Part shown: one piece after another, positions 1-8,426 of the stretch
How the letters are laid out: each line of letters opens with the position of its first letter
Position numbering within the stretch: the stretch's first letter is position 1
NCBI RefSeq assembly: GCF_000621125.1
Contig: NZ_JHZC01000004.1
Location: 372,001-436,000, forward strand
From: Maribacter antarcticus DSM 21422
GTDB taxonomy: Bacteria > Bacteroidota > Bacteroidia > Flavobacteriales > Flavobacteriaceae
Direction: 5' to 3'
DNA: 64,000 bases
Translations under genes and position numbers: made by a program
Notes under the pieces: model-generated
The model's input: the letters and a program-made list of their open reading frames with translations, nothing else
What the model was told of the DNA's origin: nothing
The model's database searches: none

Positions 1-167
1 TACAAACAAAAATCCGATTCTTCTGGCATCGATAATTTCCCACCTTTTAAGTAAAATTCATCTCCAATAACCATATTACAGGTGCAATTCCCTTCTATTT
101 TCTCTACTATAACGGTTAAGTCATAGAGTTCAAATTGGTCGTCTCTTAATTCTTCAGCCTTCTTCAT
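1..167 (-). CDS. TIGR04076-like small protein, 3' end outside window
   Basis: Reading leftward from the ATG at 167-165 gives 55 residues beginning MKKAEELRDDQFELYDL and running off the window edge. The segment has a Gly-x-Cys-x-Cys, then a GDEFYLKGG stretch and a MPEESDFC stretch. That spacing of cysteines, the GD-x-F box and the Pro/Cys box resembles TIGR04076-family proteins, small cysteine-containing proteins of unknown role. The start lies inside the end of the NhaC gene (14-base overlap), so the two are probably translated from one transcript. The family call rests on a partial sequence and is moderate. Confidence 0.6.
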   Translation of the reverse strand, partial: MKKAEELRDDQFELYDLTVIVEKIEGNCTCNMVIGDEFYLKGGKLSMPEESDFCL

Positions 168-1563
168 TATTTTTTAGTTTTGTTCTTCCCCAGCCAAAAA
201 GTAGGGTGATTAATGCCATGACTAATAGACCCCAAGACATGAAATTATAAAGACCCACTTCTAGTGGACTCACCTGTGGGATTCCAAATTCTTCCCCGGT
301 ATTCGTCATGTTAGCCATTAAGATTACAGGAATAAAATAAGGTAGCACAAAGGGAAATATACATGCAATCAAACTTAATAAGTTAGCCCGTCTTATTACC
401 GATACGCCTGACCGTTCTCCTGTTTTTTTAGTAAAATCGGTAACCATTAAAATAGCCACAATACTGTGTGTCGTCAATAATACAGCAATACTCATGACGC
501 CAGCTATCCAACCTTCTGCATGTTTCTCTGTGTTGGCACGCGTGGCGGCAAAGTCCACCAGTTTGTCCATGAGTCCGCTTGCTTTTAGCGTCGCAACCAA
601 TCCCATTAATAATATGGTAAATATACTCAAACCCACAGCGCGGTTTATACCATCGATTATGAAACTCTTGGCAGCAAAGTTCTCCAAATCCAAAGAAAGA
701 ACTTCTGAAAGAGGTAATAGTCCCAAAATAAGACCAAGAAGTGTTCCGAATAATAATCCGAATAGGAGCCCATGTAAGAGGTGTTTTCCTTTTAAGAAAA
801 GATAAATCACAAAAGCCGGAATTAGAAGCATGGGGAGCCCTTTTGGGTTGCTCAAAGAGCTAGCTTTACTAATGCCTTCCGCGGAATCAGAGCTATAGGC
901 AACGATAAAATAAGCAACAAGGGCCAAAAATGCAGCTGGCAGCACATATTTTAATCTACTCTTGATGGTAGCTCCGATTTCAGCATCTTGACTTAAGGCG
1001 CTGGCAATGGTGGTATCGGAGATAGGCGCAATAAAATCTCCAAACGTAGCACCACCGATAATGGCACCCGCCAAAGCTGGTAAGTGTGCTCCAAGTATTC
1101 CGCCAGACGGGTAGAGCAGGGGACTACAGATTAAAATAGTAGCAAAACTAGAACCGGTAGAAAGGGATACTATACAACAGATAATAAAAGTTGCGATTAC
1201 AAAGCCTGTACCCGAAAGCTGTACCTGGTTCGAAAGCCAAATTAGCGCTTCTACAAATCCTGTCAAGGTCATTAAAATCCCGATGATAGAGGCCAAAATC
1301 CAAGCAGTAATCATAATCATCACGATTTTTTGTGACATTCCTGAGATGACGGCTTCGGAAAAGGCAGTTCTATCTTTACAAAGAATTAGACCTAGACCAA
1401 GTGCAAGAATTAATACGGGCCAGAATCCGCGTTCATCCGGAGCTCCGGAAAGTGCTATGGTAATTACTCCGGTAACAAATAGAAAAAATGGGAAAAGAAC
1501 GCCTAAAGTACCCCCGTAAAATTCGAGTTTTGGGAGCTGTTTCGATGTATCTTCGAGTTTCAA
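154..1563 (-). CDS. nhaC: NhaC-family Na+/H+ antiporter
   Basis: This 469-residue polytopic inner-membrane protein carries the NhaC signature: a STGSSFAT stretch around residue 135, then GGATFGD followed by PISDTTIASAL near residues 168-188. Members exchange cytoplasmic Na+ for protons. About eleven or twelve hydrophobic segments can be seen and the length is normal. The gene begins 2 bases after the stop of the aldo/keto reductase and overlaps the next small gene, so it sits third in a four-gene minus-strand operon. Substrate preference (Na+, Li+, or an organic cation) cannot be read from sequence. Confidence 0.9.
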   Translation of the reverse strand: MKLEDTSKQLPKLEFYGGTLGVLFPFFLFVTGVITIALSGAPDERGFWPVLILALGLGLILCKDRTAFSEAVISGMSQKIVMIMITAWILASIIGILMTLTGFVEALIWLSNQVQLSGTGFVIATFIICCIVSLSTGSSFATILICSPLLYPSGGILGAHLPALAGAIIGGATFGDFIAPISDTTIASALSQDAEIGATIKSRLKYVLPAAFLALVAYFIVAYSSDSAEGISKASSLSNPKGLPMLLIPAFVIYLFLKGKHLLHGLLFGLLFGTLLGLILGLLPLSEVLSLDLENFAAKSFIIDGINRAVGLSIFTILLMGLVATLKASGLMDKLVDFAATRANTEKHAEGWIAGVMSIAVLLTTHSIVAILMVTDFTKKTGERSGVSVIRRANLLSLIACIFPFVLPYFIPVILMANMTNTGEEFGIPQVSPLEVGLYNFMSWGLLVMALITLLFGWGRTKLKNNEEG

Positions 1564-1565
1564 AA

Positions 1566-2609
1566 TCAGTCTTCGTTGAGGTTGTATTTCATGATAGCGC
1601 CATGTTTACCAGTTTTGTCGCGTTCCAAATCGTAAAATGGTCCGTTTGGACCTTTGCTTTGCGAAACTATTGTTCCAATCTTGCTTAGATCGCCACTATC
1701 CAAATGAAACTTGGCAAGCTTTTGTAAACTTTCCAAATGCTTGCGATTTCGTGCACCGACAATCACTCCTCCCACCATAGGTTTCTGGAGAATATACTTG
1801 CATGCGACTTCTGTAATGCCTACCTCATATTTGTTAGCAATTTCCCGTAGCATTTGCAATGCCTGTTGAAACAATTTATACCCACCAAATTCGTCAATGA
1901 TTAACCTGTATTTGGTTAAGGAACGATTTTCATAGGGTTGAATTGGGTCGGGTGCACCCAAATAGCGGTCACTTAGAAATCCACCGGCAACGGTGCCATA
2001 ACACAGATAAGGAATGTTATTCTTTCTTGCCAACGGAGTCATGTCGGTTTCCACACGCTGATCAAGCACAGAATATTGCACTTGGTTAGCCGCAATATCA
2101 ACCCCAGCATCAAGCATTTCCTGAATACGCTGGGTATCGAAATTGGTAATGCCCAACAACCGTATTTTTCCACTTTTCTGCAACTCAGAAAGGTGCACTG
2201 CGGTTTCCAAATACTTGGGAAACTGATAATCCCACCAAGCGAATTGCACTAAATCTAACTGTTCTACACCCAATCGTTTGAGGGAACGGTCAATAATAGC
2301 TGTGGTTTGCTCCTTTGTCAAAGTCGCCAATGCGCTATAATCTGGTACGTATTTAGTGTGGATTTGAATTGGAGGCAAGTCTCCGGCTCGGAATTCACTA
2401 TGATATTTTTTTATAAACGTACCAATGAGTTCTTCTACACCTGTATAAATATCCGCACAGTCAAAGGTGGTAATTCCTGCGTTCACAAAATGGCGCATAT
2501 CTTCCAAAGCCTGTTCTTCAGCTATACTTCCATGACCACCGGCCAAATGCCATCCTCCTTTGATGACGCTGGAAATAGAGTATCCAGGTTGTAATTCTAT
2601 TCTTTCCAT
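1566..2609 (-). CDS. Aldo/keto reductase family protein lacking the catalytic His
   Basis: A 347-residue (beta/alpha)8 aldo/keto reductase of the kind that reduces carbonyls with NADPH. Of the family tetrad, Asp50 (ITTFD), Tyr55 (DIY) and Lys86 (HTKY) are present. The position normally holding His, in the LVQFHWW-type stretch, is Ala124 here (LVQFAWWDY). Downstream ITNF, the N-Q-V-Q-Y-S strand and a C-terminal VIVGARN cofactor segment are intact. The reading frame is open and full length, so this is a substitution and not decay. The gene is 3 bases from the DUF885 stop and 2 bases from NhaC. Substrate unknown; classical reductase chemistry may be weakened. Confidence 0.88.
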   Translation of the reverse strand: MERIELQPGYSISSVIKGGWHLAGGHGSIAEEQALEDMRHFVNAGITTFDCADIYTGVEELIGTFIKKYHSEFRAGDLPPIQIHTKYVPDYSALATLTKEQTTAIIDRSLKRLGVEQLDLVQFAWWDYQFPKYLETAVHLSELQKSGKIRLLGITNFDTQRIQEMLDAGVDIAANQVQYSVLDQRVETDMTPLARKNNIPYLCYGTVAGGFLSDRYLGAPDPIQPYENRSLTKYRLIIDEFGGYKLFQQALQMLREIANKYEVGITEVACKYILQKPMVGGVIVGARNRKHLESLQKLAKFHLDSGDLSKIGTIVSQSKGPNGPFYDLERDKTGKHGAIMKYNLNED

Positions 2610-2612
2610 AAA

Positions 2613-4331
2613 TTATTGAAGCTTGGTATTTTTGAATATAGGATAAAATTCGTCAATAGGAATAGGTCCTGCTTTCATCACAGTGTCCATAAACAATTTT
2701 AAGTTGAAGTTATTTCCCAAACGCTCTTTCTCGGTTTTTAGTAATTTTGTGAATTGTGTTCCGCCCAAATAGTAAGATGTCAATTGCATAGGAGAGTTCA
2801 TAATGCGCCCCCAAAGGCTTTTAGCGAATTGTGGAGCCAATAAGGAAGTTTCGGTAGAGAATTTTAGGACGTGTTCCTGATTCCATTCAGTACAATGCAC
2901 TTTTACTGAGGTATACGCTCTGTTTGCATTTTCGAGACGTTTACGTAGATGTGCTAAATAGGTTAGGGAATTTCCTGATTCCCATCCGGCATCGAGCACT
3001 ACTTTTTCCGCGAAGGTAGCCCAGCCTTCGATGTATATTCCGTACGGAAATAACATACGAATCGGATGCGGCGTTTCTCGACTAATTTTCAATTGCATGT
3101 AATGCCCAGGATACAATTCATGAATAACAATCATACGATTGAAAGGCTTATTAAATGATGCCCAGAAATCGATTTGTTCCTGTATCGGGAGCGTTTCGGG
3201 AATAGATGGTAAATTCAACGTGGTCACAGGATTGGGGTCAAAAGGTGGAGCACTTGCTACCCATCCGATACGCGCTGCAGCACCAGCGCTTTCAGATGCG
3301 GTTTGTATGTTTAAGGTATTGTTCTTAGGTAATGTAGCGATGTCCTTTTCTTTAATGAATTTAATAGCTGAGTTTGCTAATTGTTTCCAAAATTGAAGAT
3401 AGTCCGTAGCACTGATAGGGGCATCTTTTTCCATATCCGATAAGGCCAAATTGATAATTTCCAAATCGTTTTTTGGAAGTGCTTTGTCAGGATAGGTTTC
3501 GGTAATATATTTTCTAGAGACTTCATTCATCAGACCTTTTACGGTCTGGATTTCGGCCAATGCCATTTCGGCTAATTTTTTTGAAGTAAGATTACTATCG
3601 GTATAAAGTGACAATCTGCGGTCATATTCTTGCTCCCCTAGAATAGAAACCGATTCTAGCGTATTTTTTTTAAGCGTAGAGGTACTAAATTTTTTTAGTT
3701 CTTCTACACTTTGTATCGCTATTGTTAGCTTTAAATAAAGGCCTTTACAGGTTTTTGATAGTCCGTTTGATTGTAGTTGTTTCTCTAAATCCTTTTGAAG
3801 AAAATCACTTAAACTCCCCAAATCTTCCAAACCTTTTTCTAAATCAATTTTTGATACTTGCTTTAGATTCGATTGTGCGGCTTTGGCTAGTTCTGTTATT
3901 GCTGTAAGTCGGTCGCAAATCAATATCGATTTCTCGGAACTAAGAAGATAATCAGCCTTGAAAACTGATATAATTGCTTTTTTAATCAATTTGGAATACA
4001 ACCGAAGTGAAGTAGTATGTTCACTTAGTGTTTTCCATTTGTCTACTTCTGACTGTGCCTTCACTCTTAAAAGTCGTCCATCAATTGGGTCAATATTTGA
4101 GTTCGTAGCGGATAATTCTGTTAGTATTCTCTCGTTAAAGCCCAACCATTTGATAATCGTTCCGTTAGAACGATCTTCATACTGGAAAACCGATGGCCGC
4201 ATACCTAAATTAAGGGCTTTTGAAGGGTGAAACTTCTTCCATTCCAAAATATAATCTTCTCCTAAATCCTGTGAAAAAAGGCCGAAAGGAGTTAAAATGA
4301 GAAGTAGCCAAATACCGGTAAAGGTTTTCAT
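2613..4331 (-). CDS. Secreted DUF885-family metallopeptidase-like protein
   Basis: 572 residues with an N-terminal signal peptide (a hydrophobic stretch ending near Ser20-Gln21). The DUF885 hallmark HELYPGHY lies at residues 404-411, a variant zinc-peptidase motif (His-Glu with His410 downstream), followed by a GIYIEGWATFAE stretch with a second conserved Glu. DUF885 proteins are usually envelope-located and presumed peptidases. This is the first gene of the minus-strand operon with the aldo/keto reductase, NhaC and TIGR04076-like genes. The divergent Nudix gene starts 81 bases away. The reaction is inferred from the motif only. Confidence 0.87.
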   Translation of the reverse strand: MKTFTGIWLLLILTPFGLFSQDLGEDYILEWKKFHPSKALNLGMRPSVFQYEDRSNGTIIKWLGFNERILTELSATNSNIDPIDGRLLRVKAQSEVDKWKTLSEHTTSLRLYSKLIKKAIISVFKADYLLSSEKSILICDRLTAITELAKAAQSNLKQVSKIDLEKGLEDLGSLSDFLQKDLEKQLQSNGLSKTCKGLYLKLTIAIQSVEELKKFSTSTLKKNTLESVSILGEQEYDRRLSLYTDSNLTSKKLAEMALAEIQTVKGLMNEVSRKYITETYPDKALPKNDLEIINLALSDMEKDAPISATDYLQFWKQLANSAIKFIKEKDIATLPKNNTLNIQTASESAGAAARIGWVASAPPFDPNPVTTLNLPSIPETLPIQEQIDFWASFNKPFNRMIVIHELYPGHYMQLKISRETPHPIRMLFPYGIYIEGWATFAEKVVLDAGWESGNSLTYLAHLRKRLENANRAYTSVKVHCTEWNQEHVLKFSTETSLLAPQFAKSLWGRIMNSPMQLTSYYLGGTQFTKLLKTEKERLGNNFNLKLFMDTVMKAGPIPIDEFYPIFKNTKLQ

Positions 4332-4400
4332 ATTAAAGCAAGTTTTGGTCTTAAATGAGAAAGATACTAATTAATGGGGGAATTATATCTTAGGAGTTTT

Positions 4401-4408
4401 TAACTTTG
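4401..4408 (+). promoter_or_regulatory. Bacteroidota -7 element for the Nudix gene
   Basis: TAACTTTG matches the TAnnTTTG -7 consensus exactly. It ends only four bases before the GTG start at 4413, so the transcript would have almost no leader. No clear -33 TTG is visible. Confidence 0.5.
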
Positions 4409-4412
4409 TACT

Positions 4413-4994
4413 GTGAAGAACGAACGAATAAAGAATATTGAAAAAGTTGAGTTGTCAGATAATTGGTACACTTTAAACAACTACAATTTTGAATATCAAA
4501 AAGAAGACGGTACTTGGGAAACCCAACGTAGGGAATCCTATGATTGTGGCGATGGTGCTGCCATTCTGCTGTACAATCGGGAGAGGAAAACCGTAGTGCT
4601 TACACGGCAATTTCGGATGCCAACCTACGTTAACGGTAATGATAATGGTATGATGGTTGAGGTATGCGCTGGCCTTTTAGACGGACTATCGCCCGAGGAA
4701 TGTATAAAAAAAGAAGCCTTAGAAGAAACAGGTTACAAACTAAATGCTGTTCAGCAGGTGATGGTTACTTTTATGTGTCCTGGTTCCGTTACACAGAAAC
4801 TATATCTTTTTCTGGGGGAATATGACACGCATATGAAGGTAGAAGAAGGCGGTGGTGTTGAAGATGAAACTGAGAATATTGAAGTTTTGGAGTGTACCTT
4901 TACAGAGGCACTGGATATGGTTTCTAGCGGTGGTATAAAAGATGCCAAGAGTGTTATGCTGTTGCAGCATGCTGCATTAACGGGTATTTTTTAA
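4413..4994 (+). CDS. Nudix hydrolase, GDP-mannose pyrophosphatase (NudK)-like
   Basis: 193 residues starting with GTG; the N-terminus MKNERIKNIEK has no in-frame ATG close by, so GTG is the likely start. The Nudix box occupies residues 87-108 (GLLDG...KEALEETGY), holding the metal-binding Glu pair. The preceding EVCAGLLD and following MCPGSVTQKLYLFLG are like NudK, which hydrolyses GDP-mannose and related nucleotide sugars. It stands alone between divergent and co-directional genes. ADP-ribose pyrophosphatase activity is an alternative that the sequence does not exclude. Confidence 0.85.
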   Translation: MKNERIKNIEKVELSDNWYTLNNYNFEYQKEDGTWETQRRESYDCGDGAAILLYNRERKTVVLTRQFRMPTYVNGNDNGMMVEVCAGLLDGLSPEECIKKEALEETGYKLNAVQQVMVTFMCPGSVTQKLYLFLGEYDTHMKVEEGGGVEDETENIEVLECTFTEALDMVSSGGIKDAKSVMLLQHAALTGIF

Positions 4995-5042
4995 GGGTAA
5001 TTCATGGTGTTATTTTAGCTACTTTTTTACGACCAACAGGCT

Positions 5043-5573
5043 ATGCAGAAGTTACAAAAAATTGGACTAGGCGGTGGGTGCTATTGGTGCACCGAGGCAG
5101 TTTTTCAATCCCTAAAGGGTGTGTATAATGTAGAACAGGGATTCATTGCCTCTACTGGGGTTAATTCATCCTTTTCGGAGGCAGTAATAGTTCACTTTTA
5201 TGAGGATAGTATTAGTTTGAAGGATATTATTGCTGTTCATTTGCACACTCACAATAGCACTTCTCAACATTCCATGCGCAGCAAGTACCGTTCTGCTGTT
5301 TATATATTTTCAGATGAAGATGCCGGACTCATATCTGGTTTATTAGAAGCGATACAAGGCGATTTTGTTGAACCCCTTATTACACAAGTACTTTGGTTCA
5401 ACACTTTTAAACCCTCTGATAGTCAATTCCATAATTATTACTTTACAGACACGGAGCGGCCGTTTTGTAAAACCCATATTCAGCCGAAACTACAGTTGTT
5501 ATTAGATACCTTTTCAGCACACGTTAAAAAAGGTACTTTGGCTACACCGGTAAATAAAGTTCTTGCCCAATAG
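5043..5573 (+). CDS. Divergent peptide methionine sulfoxide reductase A-like protein
   Basis: 176 residues. The MsrA active-site loop is present as GGGCYWC with Cys13 (nucleophile position) and Cys16; Tyr14 replaces the usual Phe. The later SKYRSAVY block (around residue 80) also matches MsrA. However, the middle is shortened: the usual Gly-rich G-Y-x-G-G segment and the T-G-H-A-E box are replaced by TGVNSSFSEAVIVHF, and H-D-P becomes H-N-S. It therefore belongs to the MsrA fold, but substrate and activity may differ from the canonical enzyme that reduces Met-S-sulfoxide. It follows the Nudix gene by 48 bases. Confidence 0.78.
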   Translation: MQKLQKIGLGGGCYWCTEAVFQSLKGVYNVEQGFIASTGVNSSFSEAVIVHFYEDSISLKDIIAVHLHTHNSTSQHSMRSKYRSAVYIFSDEDAGLISGLLEAIQGDFVEPLITQVLWFNTFKPSDSQFHNYYFTDTERPFCKTHIQPKLQLLLDTFSAHVKKGTLATPVNKVLAQ

Positions 5574-5661
5574 GGAATAGAAGCATAAATGAGCATAAAG
5601 TGTAATGGAATAGGGAATTTCTAAAACATTATAGTGCAATCATAGACAATCCACGGGCTAT

Positions 5662-6930
5662 TTAATACGTATCTCTAATATTCTCAAAAATCTGTTGCAT
5701 TCGTAATCTTACTTCTGATAAAGGTTGTCTAAAATGGTTGTTCATAAAACTAAATATAACCGTCTTGCCAGATTTTGTCAATAAATAACCACTCAAGCAA
5801 TAGTTATTGCTTAAACTCCCAGATTTGGCATAGAGGTATGGTTCGTACTCACTACCATACGAATTCTCTAAAGTTCCGGATACGCCTCCTGATGGAAAAA
5901 TTTTAAAAAGTCGCTCTTTCGGCAGTTCTTCATAAAGGCGTTCTAAGACATGCACCATAGACTGGGGTGTAAATAAATTGTAACGGGACAATCCAGACCC
6001 ATCTACCCACCTGGGTTGTTGCGGTACGTTTGGTAGTAAATTTTCCAAGGTATTCCTTATCGCCAGTTTACTGTTTAGGGTATCCGTGGTTTCAGATGCA
6101 GAAAGAAGCAGTAATTGTTCGGCAATAAAATTATCACTTTTATGCATCAATCTGACGTAGAGGGAATCGGCTTTTATACCATGCAATATTTTTTTCTTTC
6201 CAATAGGCATTTGTAGGGTAACTTTTATTTTCTGGTTCAATTCCTTTTCCAGTAGGTTTTTAAGGATAGTATTTCCAGTTTTAAAGGGTACTTCCAAGGT
6301 GTCTGTCCTAGTGGCATCAAAATAAAACAGGTTACGATGCATTTCGCGGTTGGTATTATTTGAAACGTGCACCACACTATCATTAAAATACTCAGGTAAA
6401 ATTTGTGCTCCTACTTTATTGGAAATTAGTACCACATTACCGTACATTGGAAAGCCGCTTCTTTCTGGGGAGTAATAGTACTCATAATCGTCCCAGGACC
6501 AACCAGGCCCAAAGCTGGAATCTTGAAAATTACCGGTATGTAAGGCAATATTTTTATGCTGTTGAAGAAAATAAAAAGCCGTACTATCCTTTAAATAAGG
6601 ATGTAGAAAAGAGGGGTCTCCTGTGCCTTCAACGTACAAGGTGTCGTTTTGCTTAAGGTATCGTAATGCTGGGATTTTATCCGGGAGGGTATTTAAGGCT
6701 GTATATAAGGTAAAAATCTTAGTATTGCTTGCAGGGGTAAAGTACTTGTCACTATTTCGACTAAACAGGGTGTCCTTGCTATTGCCATCTAGAAACAAAA
6801 CACCTGTAAACTGGTTATCATAAAAGGTTGAGGATAGCGTATTGTCTATATTTTTTAAAACCATTTTTTTGGTTGACGAACAACTTATCAACCCGGTTAT
6901 AAGACAACAACTCAGGAGCACTTTTTTCAT
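5662..6930 (-). CDS. dacB: D-alanyl-D-alanine carboxypeptidase/endopeptidase, PBP4 (peptidase S13) lipoprotein
   Basis: 422 residues with a lipoprotein signal peptide whose lipobox LISC puts the lipidated Cys at residue 17. The three penicillin-binding motifs are complete: SNTK with Ser68 and Lys71, SDN at 265-267, and KSG at 369-371. S13 enzymes cleave the terminal D-Ala or peptide cross-bridges of peptidoglycan. It is slightly shorter than Escherichia coli PBP4, as is common in Bacteroidota. Transcribed alone, convergent with the MsrA-like gene. Confidence 0.92.
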   Translation of the reverse strand: MKKVLLSCCLITGLISCSSTKKMVLKNIDNTLSSTFYDNQFTGVLFLDGNSKDTLFSRNSDKYFTPASNTKIFTLYTALNTLPDKIPALRYLKQNDTLYVEGTGDPSFLHPYLKDSTAFYFLQQHKNIALHTGNFQDSSFGPGWSWDDYEYYYSPERSGFPMYGNVVLISNKVGAQILPEYFNDSVVHVSNNTNREMHRNLFYFDATRTDTLEVPFKTGNTILKNLLEKELNQKIKVTLQMPIGKKKILHGIKADSLYVRLMHKSDNFIAEQLLLLSASETTDTLNSKLAIRNTLENLLPNVPQQPRWVDGSGLSRYNLFTPQSMVHVLERLYEELPKERLFKIFPSGGVSGTLENSYGSEYEPYLYAKSGSLSNNYCLSGYLLTKSGKTVIFSFMNNHFRQPLSEVRLRMQQIFENIRDTY

Positions 6931-7076
6931 TTAGTTATGGAAGGTAAATTTGTTAAGAGGTTCAAGCTTACTCAGATTTAACATTTCTAAGTTTATTTTA
7001 ACGTGTCAATTATAATATTATATCTTATTTTATGTTTAAATTTACGTAACAACTAATTAATAAACAAGGTACTACA

Positions 7077-7274
7077 ATGGCAAAACCAATGCTTGAGTAC
7101 AGCAAGACAGTGCTGAAAAAAGTTAGTTTCGATGTAAAATTATTTTGCAAAGAACTAAAAAAAGCCCTTCAACTTTTACTACCTGAAGAGGTAGAAGAAT
7201 TGAGACTCTGGTTACACAAGTTCATAACGGACAAACCAGAATTACAAAACAGTTTAACGTATTTAAAAGTATAA
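7077..7274 (+). CDS. Small conserved flavobacterial protein, unknown function
   Basis: 65 residues, beginning MAKPMLEYSKTVLKKVSFD, with no signal peptide or membrane segment. It is rich in Leu, Glu and Lys and predicted helical. The open frame, a leader of about 150 bases, and a strong terminator right after the stop support a real gene. I recognise similar small proteins in other Flavobacteriaceae but know no function. It lies between dacB (divergent) and oxyR (convergent). Confidence 0.78.
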   Translation: MAKPMLEYSKTVLKKVSFDVKLFCKELKKALQLLLPEEVEELRLWLHKFITDKPELQNSLTYLKV

Positions 7275-7275
7275 C

Positions 7276-7303
7276 AAAAAGCCACTTCAAAGTGGCTTTT
7301 TTA
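7276..7303. terminator. Bidirectional intrinsic terminator (65-aa gene / oxyR)
   Basis: Stem AGCCACT / AGTGGCT with a 4-base loop, A-run on the left and T-run on the right. It serves the small plus-strand gene and overlaps the oxyR stop. Confidence 0.85.
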
Positions 7304-8239
7304 TTTGTTTAATGGACTAATAATTTTCACGTCCTGAAATGTGATTGCCCCTTTTACAATACTGGTTATGACTTCCCTTAATGCTTCTGTTATCTGAATC
7401 TTTAGCTCATTTTTATGAAATATAATACTTACCTCACGTGCTGGTGAGGGTTCTTTAAAGTATTTAATGTTTTTTTTGTTTTCGGGACTAAGTTCCATAC
7501 TGTTTAAATAGGGGAGAAGTGTCATCCCCAATCCCTCATTGGCAAGGTTTACCAAGGTTTCGAAGCTTCCACTTTGTAATTTAAAATGTTCATCTCCCAG
7601 TTTTTTCGGCGTTTTACAGAGGTTTAATACGCCGTCCCTAAAACAATGGCCATCCTGTAATAGTAATATATCAGAAACGTCCAGGTCTTCTACCGTTAAT
7701 TCCTTAATTCCGCTTAACCGGTGCTCAGAAGTAATGTACCCTACAAAGGGCTCGTAATATAAAGGTCTTTCTTTAATATATTCAATTTCTAAGGGCGTAG
7801 CGGCAATGGCCGCATCTAAATGACCATCCTGGATATTTTTTATCAGGTTTTCCGTGCTTTGTTCCTTTATGATAAGATTTACTTTAGGATATTTAGTAAT
7901 GAAGGTTTTTAAGAACATAGGCAACAATGTGGGCATAACCGTTGGAATAATACCCAAAGTGAAATCCCCACCTATATATCCCTTGTCTTGATCTACGATA
8001 TCTTTTATACGCCCAGCTTCGTTTACAATGTTTTTAGCTTGTGCCACAATTTTTTTTCCAACTTCTGTAATGGAGATGGGTTTTTTGCTTCTGTCAAATA
8101 ATAAGACGTCTAGCTCGTCTTCCAGCTTTTGTACCTGCATACTTAGCGTAGGCTGAGTAACAAAGCTTTTTTCCGCAGCCAGTGTGAAATTTCGATATTC
8201 GGCAACCGCCAGTACATATTGTAATTGTGTAATAGTCAT
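7301..8239 (-). CDS. oxyR: LysR-family peroxide sensor OxyR
   Basis: 312 residues: an N-terminal winged HTH (residues about 1-60, TLAAEKSFVTQPTLSMQVQK recognition region) and a LysR effector domain. Two cysteines in DGHCFRDGVLNLC fall at residues 199 and 208, the very positions of the redox disulfide in E. coli OxyR, so it should sense H2O2 by disulfide formation and activate antioxidant genes. No catalase or alkyl hydroperoxide reductase gene lies beside it; Bcp (49283) and the MsrA-like gene (5043) are possible targets by function only. It is followed by a shared bidirectional terminator. Confidence 0.93.
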   Translation of the reverse strand: MTITQLQYVLAVAEYRNFTLAAEKSFVTQPTLSMQVQKLEDELDVLLFDRSKKPISITEVGKKIVAQAKNIVNEAGRIKDIVDQDKGYIGGDFTLGIIPTVMPTLLPMFLKTFITKYPKVNLIIKEQSTENLIKNIQDGHLDAAIAATPLEIEYIKERPLYYEPFVGYITSEHRLSGIKELTVEDLDVSDILLLQDGHCFRDGVLNLCKTPKKLGDEHFKLQSGSFETLVNLANEGLGMTLLPYLNSMELSPENKKNIKYFKEPSPAREVSIIFHKNELKIQITEALREVITSIVKGAITFQDVKIISPLNK

Positions 8240-8376
8240 AAGGGTAATTTTACGTTACAAAATTAAATAAACTACCAGTTAAACTTATTATAATCGTCAG
8301 GTTTATTTGATTTTATTATAGTGATAGGTGCCTTGATAGGATTTTTAGAACCTAGTAATCTAATGTTTGAACACAT

Positions 8377-8406
8377 AAAAAAAGCTCCTACATAAGGAGC
8401 TTTTTA
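8377..8406. terminator. Intrinsic terminator after the DUF2141 gene
   Basis: Stem AGCTCC / GGAGCT with loop TACATAA, flanked by a run of seven A on the left and five T on the right. Its position fits termination of the minus-strand DUF2141 gene. Confidence 0.82.
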
Positions 8407-8426
8407 TTGAGGATGCGTTTGCGTAT

